Shown: piece after piece, positions 8,764 to 15,977 of the stretch
Layout: each line of letters begins with the position of its first letter
Numbering within the stretch: the first letter of the stretch is position 1
DNA from: Alteromonas sp. 1_MG-2023
Lineage (GTDB): Bacteria; Pseudomonadota; Gammaproteobacteria; Enterobacterales; Alteromonadaceae
Reading direction: 5' to 3'
NCBI RefSeq assembly: GCF_030547075.1
Contig: NZ_JAUOQH010000016.1
Span: forward strand, 1 to 64,000
Length of the DNA: 64,000 bases
The notes under the pieces: generated by a model
Told to the model about the DNA's origin: nothing
Seen by the model: the letters and a program-made list of their open reading frames with translations, nothing else
Databases searched by the model: none
Program-made: the position numbers and the translations under genes

Positions 8764-10857
8764 CTAAAAGCGATAGCTCGCTGACACCTGCCATTCCCTG
8801 CCTGTTCCGGGTAATTTGTCTCCTACCGCAACATCAGCATCTGATACGCGATTAACCCCCGCAGTATGAGCCGTATAGTATTTATCAAACGCATTTTGAA
8901 GCTGTGCCGACAGGCTAAAGCTTTGGCTTAGCTGCCAGCGTGCGCCTAAATGTATAAGCCCGTAACCTGCTGTACTACTTTCGCTTTGTAAGGCAGAGGT
9001 ATGATTTTGTGCGCCCACTAAATGCGAGGTAACCGACAGCATAAGCGGGGATTGCATTAGCTCACTTTGCCACTCTATACGAGTCGTCAATTGCTCAGGG
9101 GCAATACGAAATAGAGCGTCGTCTATGTCGTCTCGATTACCATGGTTAACACTGGCGGTAGAGGTTAGCAGCAAGTTATTCAATAGTTTGCCGCTAATCG
9201 TCACGTCTAGTCCTTTAATAATGGCATCTGTGTTTGTCCACTGAAATGGCGTATCCGACCCCATCATAGTCGAGAACATAATTGCGGCGGTATTACTGCT
9301 CGGTGTGCCAGCAATGTAGTCTTCTATGTCTTGGTAATAAAGCCTGGGTGAAACGGTCCAATCGTTTTTGCTGTAAGTAATACCAAACTCAAACTGACGA
9401 GCGGTTTCGTTATCGAGTTCAAGATTGCCAATGTAATTGAAACCGTCAGCCATACCACCTGTAATGCCTAACGGTAACCAGGTGTAGCGTTCGTAGTAGT
9501 TAGGCGCGCGGTTCTTTTGCGATATACCCGTAAATACTGTCACCGTGTCGCTAACGGGTATTTGAATGGTGGCCGCTGCATCTAGCATATTGTAGGTTTC
9601 ACTACGTTTGGCATTGTTAAAGTTAGACGCTAGCATGGCCACGGCATCGTTCATCATCACCATGTTAGAGCCTATTGCATCGGCATCCATATCTACTTGA
9701 GTGTAGCGAAGGCCCAGCAAATAGTCGGCCGTATCGGTTACTCGGTGCCACTCGGTAAAACCACTGAAGGTATCACGAGTAATATCTGTGTAGTTGTTAA
9801 TGTAAAAAGCACTGTTATTCGGGTTGGTAATAACAGAATTATTTCGGCTGTGTAAATGGCTAAATCCTACTTCAAGTTCACCATCAAGGGCCGGGGTAAC
9901 ATAGCTTGCCTCTACACCTTGACCGAGAGAGTCGGCGTCGTTTTGTCTGGCCATACTAGCCATTGAAACCGCGCGCTGTGAAAAATTATCCATGGCGTGC
10001 TGATTACTATTCCCAAACACACTTACCTTCAACATGCGCTCGTCATCGGCTTGATATTGATAACCCAAGCGATACCACGCTGCATCTATGAAGGCGATAT
10101 CCATCGCAAGGGCTGCAGTGCCACTGTCGTTAGTATTCAGCGTTTGGTAGCTGACATCTAGGCTATGCTTGCCCCAACTATAGCCCGCGCGAAGCTTTCC
10201 GCCGTTTCTTTGATACTGAGAATTAGGGATGGTTATGCTTGAGCCTGCATCGTTAGAACCAGCCTCACGCTCGTCGCGCTGCTGGTGGGTAAATGCGCCG
10301 CTAAAAAAGCCATTGTCTGTGCCATAAAATGCATTGGCCTGGTACTGCTGTGCATCGCCGGGTGAAAACATACTGGCGCTGGCATTAAATTGCAGACCGT
10401 TAGCCTCTGAAAATAAGTGACTGGCATCGGCACGAATTTCCAATTTACCGCCTAAGGTTTCAACCCCAGCGCTTACCGGTACTATTCCGCGATAAAGTAC
10501 GGCCTGAAGACCGGGTTCGGGTAACACATGTGAAAGCGGCGAATCCATAGCGTTAGGGCCTGCACCCGCGATATCTACGCCATCAATAGTCACGCCGACT
10601 CTGTCACCATAAAGGCCGCGATATTGGATTAACCCTGTCACCGGACCATTTCGAGAAATAGTCACGCCGGGTAGCGTAGCAAGCTGATCGCCATAGTCAG
10701 CTTCAGTATTGGTAGAGGCGGAAACTGGTGCATTATTGGTAAGGGTTAGCGGCTCGCCAATAACGGTAATAACTTCGTTTGAAGAGGTGTCTTGAGCATA
10801 CAAAAAAGGAGAAAAGCCAGCAGTACATACTGCTAGTGCAATGGCTGTTTTTTTCAT
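8764..10857 (-). CDS. TonB-dependent receptor, metal (copper?) type
   Basis: The 697-residue protein has a signal peptide (cleavage after LYA), a plug domain and a 22-strand-type barrel ending in YRF. The plug pattern RGLYGDRVGVTIDGVDIAGAGPNAMDSPLSHVLPEP resembles the copper receptor OprC/NosA group (G-N-x-MD-P) more than siderophore receptors. It would carry a metal ion or complex across the outer membrane with TonB energy. A DUF2946-like gene lies 78 bases upstream in the same direction, and such genes often accompany copper genes. The metal assignment is inferred; ZnuD-type zinc uptake is an alternative. Confidence 0.75.
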   Translation of the reverse strand: MKKTAIALAVCTAGFSPFLYAQDTSSNEVITVIGEPLTLTNNAPVSASTNTEADYGDQLATLPGVTISRNGPVTGLIQYRGLYGDRVGVTIDGVDIAGAGPNAMDSPLSHVLPEPGLQAVLYRGIVPVSAGVETLGGKLEIRADASHLFSEANGLQFNASASMFSPGDAQQYQANAFYGTDNGFFSGAFTHQQRDEREAGSNDAGSSITIPNSQYQRNGGKLRAGYSWGKHSLDVSYQTLNTNDSGTAALAMDIAFIDAAWYRLGYQYQADDERMLKVSVFGNSNQHAMDNFSQRAVSMASMARQNDADSLGQGVEASYVTPALDGELEVGFSHLHSRNNSVITNPNNSAFYINNYTDITRDTFSGFTEWHRVTDTADYLLGLRYTQVDMDADAIGSNMVMMNDAVAMLASNFNNAKRSETYNMLDAAATIQIPVSDTVTVFTGISQKNRAPNYYERYTWLPLGITGGMADGFNYIGNLELDNETARQFEFGITYSKNDWTVSPRLYYQDIEDYIAGTPSSNTAAIMFSTMMGSDTPFQWTNTDAIIKGLDVTISGKLLNNLLLTSTASVNHGNRDDIDDALFRIAPEQLTTRIEWQSELMQSPLMLSVTSHLVGAQNHTSALQSESSTAGYGLIHLGARWQLSQSFSLSAQLQNAFDKYYTAHTAGVNRVSDADVAVGDKLPGTGREWQVSASYRF

Positions 10858-10935
10858 AATTAGTCCATGTTTAATTAAACAACGTCAGCGATAAAGCTGA
10901 TAAAAGCGCGTTATAAATAAAGTGTGATGGGAAAA

Positions 10936-11364
10936 CTATGAAAGAGGTGGAGCACGGGAGAGCCCAGTCGCGTAGGCGTATGCCGTATAGGGGCGCTGTG
11001 CAATTGCAGTAGCAAGGTTATTAAAGCGAACAAAGGTGATTAAAGGAAGTGATAAGTCAGGCGCCGTGACGGCGTTGGGTAAATCAGAAAGCAGGCTGTT
11101 GGTACAGTCAATATGTTCTACCGGTATTTTGCTGATATCTACACTAACAAAAACAAACTCACCAGCATATTCAGTCGCACTTAACGATATCCAGCGCATG
11201 GTATTGCCGGTACAAATCAATTCTATATCGCTGCTGCTGTCATTAAACTCGGTAGTAAATTGCTGCGCCTTTTCCATTGATACAGCCGCAAGCCCCAAGG
11301 CCATTGCGTTTTGCAATAGCAAGGTTAGGCAGAGTAGCAATGCGAAAAAAGGTTTTAATGACAC
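10936..11364 (-). CDS. DUF2946-like secreted protein
   Basis: The 142-residue protein has an N-terminal signal segment (about 1-22), a middle region with two cysteines (ICTGNTMRW and HIDCTNS), and ends in SRAPPLS. The C-terminal R-A-P-P and the size suit the DUF2946 group, small exported proteins frequently next to copper receptors and copper chaperones. The match is by pattern only and is weak. It precedes the receptor gene in the same direction, so the two are probably one operon. Confidence 0.5.
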   Translation of the reverse strand: MSLKPFFALLLCLTLLLQNAMALGLAAVSMEKAQQFTTEFNDSSSDIELICTGNTMRWISLSATEYAGEFVFVSVDISKIPVEHIDCTNSLLSDLPNAVTAPDLSLPLITFVRFNNLATAIAQRPYTAYAYATGLSRAPPLS

Positions 11365-11497
11365 AACAGTCTCTAATTCTTTTTTATTTTATTAGCAGCA
11401 ATACATTCAGCAGTTCGCTTGTCTTGCAGTAAGTCGCATATTGCTGATCCTACTTTCATCATACGCTAAATAGTACAATAGAAAAAAGTTTAAAATA

Positions 11498-11521
11498 AAA
11501 AAGGCGCCTCAACGGCGCCTT
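11498..11521 (-). terminator. Terminator after receptor 11545-13926
   Basis: AAGGCGCC and GGCGCCTT form an 8-bp stem with a 5-base loop. On the minus strand it is followed by a T-rich tail, typical of an intrinsic terminator. Confidence 0.8.
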
Positions 11522-11544
11522 AAACACACATGTATAACTTGTTT

Positions 11545-13926
11545 TTAGAACTTAGCGCGTAGCTGCACACCGAAGTAACGGTCTGCATCACGCGGGATTT
11601 GATAACGGAAGTTATCGCCACTGTAGGTAGTTACATAGCTTTCGTCAGTTAAGTTCTTACCAATAAGGCTGATGCGGTAGTCATCATCTTGGAACGAGAA
11701 CGCCAAGCTTGCATTTAATAGCGCGTAATCAGGAAGTAACGCTGCAATGTCCTCTTCGGCCGATGAGCCAGGTGCACCTGCGAAAATTTCATCAGTGTAA
11801 ACGTACGAGCCGTTTAAGATAATATTCATGTTCTCCAATTCCCAAATGTACTCACCGGTAACTGAGTATTTTAAGTCAGGAGAGAATGGCAAATCAGCAC
11901 CTGAACTGCCTGTACACTCGGTATCGGTTACTGGGCATAGGAACTCATCAACTTCGGCGTCAACCTTTGATAAGCCACCTGTGATAGATAGGTTATCTGT
12001 AGCTTGCCACATGAAATCAAACTCAACACCTTGAGTAGTCACTGAGCCAGCATTGGTTAAGCGCGTAATAGTAACGCCATCTAGCAATTCTGAGTTATTC
12101 GCTTGGAAGCCATCGATATCAGTTCTAAATATTGCCGCGTTGAAGATGAAGTCGCGACCGGCATACTTATAGCCTAGTTCGTATGCGTCAGAGGTCTCTT
12201 CACCAATTGGAAGCGTGTCTGTTTCTGACATGTTGTAGAACACGTTAAACGCAGGGCCTTTATAACCTTGAGAGTAAGTGAAGTAGGTCATGCTGTTGTC
12301 AGTTAAATCGTATTGTAGACCCAATTTTCCTGAAACATTAGTTTCGCTGGTACTACCTGAGAAATCAGTTTCGGCACTACGTACGCCAACACCGGTGCGG
12401 CTGTATTGGTCGTTACTGCTACGGATGTGCGAGTAGCTTACTTCGTCATCGGTATAACGAATACCAAATAATAAGCGTAAGTCGTCGTTTACGTGGTATT
12501 TACCGTCGGCAAATAGTGCCCAGTTATCAAACTGCGTTTCCATGTAAGCGGTAGCACTAACAATATCGTTTGAGTTACAGCTTAGGCTTTCATCAGCAAT
12601 GTACTGGTTTATTTGATCGTCAGTCGGGTCTTCAATTCCAAACGTGTCAGTTAAGTATGAGCTAATAGCAGAAGAGAATTGCCCTGCATTATCTTGACAA
12701 CTTGCGTCACGAGTAAAGTTACGTTCTGATTTTTGTGTCCACCAGAAGGCACCTAATTGATAATCCAATGCATTACCTAAAGGTGAAGCAATGCGGAACT
12801 CTTGTGAAGTTTGCTTCCAATTTTGTGCGCCAACATCGTGTAACTGGAATGGTTCATCAAATACGGGGAATGGACGGGTACCGGCTGTTGATGTGAAGTC
12901 ACCTTCACGGTATTCAGTATTGTCCCAATCACGGTAAGCGGTAATTGAGGTAAATTGATGGTCACCAAACATGGTATCAACTTGAACAGAGAAACCCGTG
13001 GTTTCATCTATGGTGCGCGTTTCAAAGTCGTGATCGATAAGGCGCTGATCTAAGTCTAAGTCGCCAGTACCTGTACTATCAGGTAATGCTGCAGAATCAG
13101 GATGACGGCCACTTGGTGATAGTTCTAAATCGGCGCAACAGTTGTCGTTCGACTGCATGTTTTCAAAAATGAAAAGCACATCAGTGTCGTTACCTGCTTC
13201 GATATCGAGCATGGCACGCATACCTTCTTTATCGTAGCCGTTGGTCATTTCATTGTTGTAAACGTTTTTAATATAGCCGTCGAACTGAGATTTAAGTACG
13301 GTTAAGCTACCACTTACATTATCGTTTAACGCACCAGATACACTGGTTTTTAAACGGTATTCATTGTCTTGAAACAAAGACACTTCCGCGGTGCCTTCAA
13401 ATTCATCAGAAGGGCGTTTAGTGGTAATGTTAACCACACCGGCAGATGCGTTTTTACCAAACAAGGTGCCTTGCGGTCCACGTAATACTTCAATGCGCTC
13501 AAGATCGTACAAATCAACAAACGCTTGGCCTGAACGACCTAGTACCACACCATCTACTACCGTCGATACACTTGGCTCGGCTGCAACACTAAATGAAATT
13601 GTTCCAATACCACGAATGGTAATCGCTGAGTTTCTTGTGGTATTACCCTTTCGGAAACTAACGGAAGGCACTAGCGCTTGCAGGCCTTCAATGTTTGACG
13701 CGAACGCTGAGTTAATTTGATCTTCACGTAATACTGAAACGGCAACCGGAACTTCATTTAAGCTTTCTACTCGTTTTTGCGAGGTAACGGTAATTTTTTC
13801 TACTAATCCTTTACCTTCAGTAGGCTCTGCTTCTTGTGCGCTGGCTGCAAAGCCGATGGTCATACAAGTACCGATGGCTAACGCCCGAGTAATACTTGAA
13901 TGTAATGTGCTAGGTTTTAGTAACAT
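11545..13926 (-). CDS. TonB-dependent receptor, probable sulfosugar regulon member
   Basis: The 793-residue protein has a signal peptide ending in ASA, a TonB-box-like EKITVTSQKR, a plug with IRGIGT and LRGPQGTLFGKNASAGVVNI, and a barrel ending in LRAKF. This is the common form of receptors for organic solutes or iron chelates. The frame reaches 13938 as GTG, but ATG at 13926 has GGAG five bases upstream and is preferred. A perfect palindrome, TGTCTTATATAAGACA (14058-14073), sits upstream and is identical to one at the GH31 promoter. This suggests it imports the glycoside used by that cluster, an inference. Confidence 0.85.
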   Translation of the reverse strand: MLLKPSTLHSSITRALAIGTCMTIGFAASAQEAEPTEGKGLVEKITVTSQKRVESLNEVPVAVSVLREDQINSAFASNIEGLQALVPSVSFRKGNTTRNSAITIRGIGTISFSVAAEPSVSTVVDGVVLGRSGQAFVDLYDLERIEVLRGPQGTLFGKNASAGVVNITTKRPSDEFEGTAEVSLFQDNEYRLKTSVSGALNDNVSGSLTVLKSQFDGYIKNVYNNEMTNGYDKEGMRAMLDIEAGNDTDVLFIFENMQSNDNCCADLELSPSGRHPDSAALPDSTGTGDLDLDQRLIDHDFETRTIDETTGFSVQVDTMFGDHQFTSITAYRDWDNTEYREGDFTSTAGTRPFPVFDEPFQLHDVGAQNWKQTSQEFRIASPLGNALDYQLGAFWWTQKSERNFTRDASCQDNAGQFSSAISSYLTDTFGIEDPTDDQINQYIADESLSCNSNDIVSATAYMETQFDNWALFADGKYHVNDDLRLLFGIRYTDDEVSYSHIRSSNDQYSRTGVGVRSAETDFSGSTSETNVSGKLGLQYDLTDNSMTYFTYSQGYKGPAFNVFYNMSETDTLPIGEETSDAYELGYKYAGRDFIFNAAIFRTDIDGFQANNSELLDGVTITRLTNAGSVTTQGVEFDFMWQATDNLSITGGLSKVDAEVDEFLCPVTDTECTGSSGADLPFSPDLKYSVTGEYIWELENMNIILNGSYVYTDEIFAGAPGSSAEEDIAALLPDYALLNASLAFSFQDDDYRISLIGKNLTDESYVTTYSGDNFRYQIPRDADRYFGVQLRAKF

Positions 13927-14057
13927 GGTGTTCTCCACGAATTCTTTTTATGGGTTTAGGCCTGTTATATCTGCCGTGTGTCCGACGGTCTTGTCTTCAA
14001 CTTTGCTTTCGATGTAGTTAACGCGTAATGCTTATTTATCTTATTGTCTTGCTCATT

Positions 14058-14073
14058 TGTCTTATATAAGACA
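14058..14073. promoter_or_regulatory. GntR-type operator (site 1)
   Basis: TGTCTTATATAAGACA is a perfect 16-bp palindrome, identical to the site at 26981-26996 and close to that at 29139-29154. It lies downstream of the putative receptor promoter, where a repressor would block transcription. The nearby GntR/UTRA regulator (28003-28752) is the natural candidate. Confidence 0.7.
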
Positions 14074-14362
14074 GAAGATAGTCAAAATTTAACCAAAAAG
14101 TAAATAAATTGCAATCTTTTTGTTAAGTGTAGTTTTATTTTTGTTAAAAATGATGGGTAGGTATTGGGTTGTAGCTATATATTTGTTTTATAAGTTTTTT
14201 AGGTGTTTTATTTACTTAATTTATTCACTGTGAATAGTCGGTATATATTTTATTTATACAAGTTTATAACAATAAGAGTGATGGTATGTCTTACATTAGA
14301 CCTTCATATTGAGTGTAAATAGCTAAATAAAGTAGGGCGTAAGTAGACGCGACTTCACTTAA

Positions 14363-14376
14363 AACCGATTTCGGTT
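14363..14376. promoter_or_regulatory. Palindrome upstream of hydrolase
   Basis: AACCGA and TCGGTT flank TT, within a longer TTAA-bounded symmetry, 77 bases before the hydrolase ATG. It has the form of an operator half-site pair but matches none of the other sites in the window. Confidence 0.35.
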
Positions 14377-14452
14377 AAGATGGTTTCTGAGCTATCTAGA
14401 AAGTGTCATAGTTGTATGAGCATAATTCGTAATTAAACTAGGAATACCAAAA

Positions 14453-15793
14453 ATGGATGGAAGGATGTTAAGTATGGGCATGAGTAAAAGTATTTTGTTT
14501 AAAGGCCTATGTATTATGTTGTGCATGGGTAGTGCTACAGGCAGTTATGCAGAGAATAGAATTGATACTCAACGCTCTGATGCACCAGCACTTTCGGCCT
14601 ATGGCGAGTATGCTATTGGGGTTCGCAAGCTTGAGGTGGTTAACCCTAAGCAGATTGATATTCTTGCTCTTGACGCCACTAAGGCTAGGCCAGACCCACT
14701 TCCTACTTATGACCGCCCACTAACCCTAGAGGTTTGGTATCCGGCAGAGCAGGGTAGTACGGGCAATACAGTGTTAAACGCATTTATTCGCGATGGCAAG
14801 CAGCAGGTTGAATTGCATGGTAAAGCAGTAAGAGATGCTGTGCCTTTAGACACGAAAAAATCCTTTCCGTTAGTCTTGGTATCTCATGGATACCCTGGTA
14901 ACCGCTTTTTACTGGCGCATTTAGCGGAAAATATCGCATCTAAAGGCTATGTAGTGGTATCGATTGACCACACCGACTCTACCTATCGTACACAAGCGGC
15001 TTTTGCATCTACGTTAGTAAATCGCTCTGTCGATCAGCTATTCGTGCTATCGCAAATTGAAAGTATGGCGAATGACGAAGATTCATTTTTGTACCAATTA
15101 GCTGATGCGAGCAACACCGGTATTATTGGCTATTCTATGGGTGGCTACGGCGCAGTAATAAACGCAGGCGCTGGCATTACTGAGCAAGCGGTAAATAGCA
15201 AGCTGGGTGCGCCATTTGGTACGTTAGCTCGCCATCAAACCGGTATTAGAGACAAGGTCGACCCTCGTGTCAAAACTATTATTGGCTTTGCACCTTGGGG
15301 CATGAACTATCGCATGTTTAACTTAGACAGCGTGGCTATTCCTATGATGCTGGTGGCAGGTTCACAAGATGATGTATCCGGGTATAAAAACGGCGTGCGC
15401 GCTATTTGGGAAGGAGCAAAAAATGTCGACCGCACTTTGTTAACCTTCGATAACGCAAACCACAATGCAGGTGCAGTCATGCCAGCCCCCGAAGCGTCTT
15501 TCGTATTTGATGAAGCATTAGGTTTCAATGTGAGTGAACACTACATAGATGCGGTGTGGGACAACGCCCGTATGAATAACATTGCACAGCACTTTGTTAC
15601 CGCATGGTTAGGTAAATACCTTAAAAATGATAGTGGCATGCAAGCTTATTTAGACCTAGTACCAGTATCGAATGACGGCGTGTGGGCCATGGGTGAAGAT
15701 GGAAAGCCAAAAGCAGAACATACGTATTGGGAAGGCTTCCCACATCGCACAGCGAAAGGGTTGAGGTTGGAACAGTTGCCAGCAGGGCAATAG
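14453..15793 (+). CDS. Secreted alpha/beta hydrolase (PAF-acetylhydrolase-like)
   Basis: The 446-residue protein has a signal peptide ending near SYA and an alpha/beta-hydrolase domain. The region PLVLVSHGYPGNRFLLAHLAENIASKGYVVVSIDHTDS is typical of platelet-activating-factor acetylhydrolase/dienelactone-hydrolase relatives. The nucleophile elbow is GYSMGG, and ANHNAG near the C-terminal third may hold the catalytic His. It probably cleaves an ester in the periplasm. It is divergent from a receptor with the presumed sulfosugar operator, so removal of acyl chains from a sulfolipid is a tempting but unproven role. Later in-frame starts at 14465 or 14474 are possible. Confidence 0.75.
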   Translation: MDGRMLSMGMSKSILFKGLCIMLCMGSATGSYAENRIDTQRSDAPALSAYGEYAIGVRKLEVVNPKQIDILALDATKARPDPLPTYDRPLTLEVWYPAEQGSTGNTVLNAFIRDGKQQVELHGKAVRDAVPLDTKKSFPLVLVSHGYPGNRFLLAHLAENIASKGYVVVSIDHTDSTYRTQAAFASTLVNRSVDQLFVLSQIESMANDEDSFLYQLADASNTGIIGYSMGGYGAVINAGAGITEQAVNSKLGAPFGTLARHQTGIRDKVDPRVKTIIGFAPWGMNYRMFNLDSVAIPMMLVAGSQDDVSGYKNGVRAIWEGAKNVDRTLLTFDNANHNAGAVMPAPEASFVFDEALGFNVSEHYIDAVWDNARMNNIAQHFVTAWLGKYLKNDSGMQAYLDLVPVSNDGVWAMGEDGKPKAEHTYWEGFPHRTAKGLRLEQLPAGQ

Positions 15794-15864
15794 GGCTTTC
15801 GACGTTTTATACGGCGGCTTTGAAGTTGCTAGCGTAAAAAGCAGTCATAAAAAAGCAGTTACAA

Positions 15865-15899
15865 AAAAGCGGCCTAGAGTTAACCTCTACGCCGCTTTT
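15865..15899. terminator. Bidirectional terminator
   Basis: AAAAGCGGC and GCCGCTTTT enclose TAGAG/CTCTA, giving a long stem with A-rich and T-rich flanks. It lies between the convergent hydrolase and receptor genes and probably terminates both. Confidence 0.8.
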
Positions 15900-15977
15900 A
15901 TTTTTTCTAGTAAGTGCTTTAGCTTTCAAGTAAAGCTTCTAACGACAGCACTTAATTACTGTTTTAGGCCTACAACA

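Larger units (their letters stand above)
13927..14452. other. AT-rich divergent regulatory region
   Basis: No gene is seen. It separates the divergent receptor and hydrolase genes. On the minus strand a promoter candidate is TTGCAA (14109-14114) and TAAATT (14086-14091) with a 17-bp spacer, followed by the palindrome at 14058-14073. Toward the hydrolase there is a second palindrome, AACCGATTTCGGTT (14363-14376). Confidence 0.5.
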
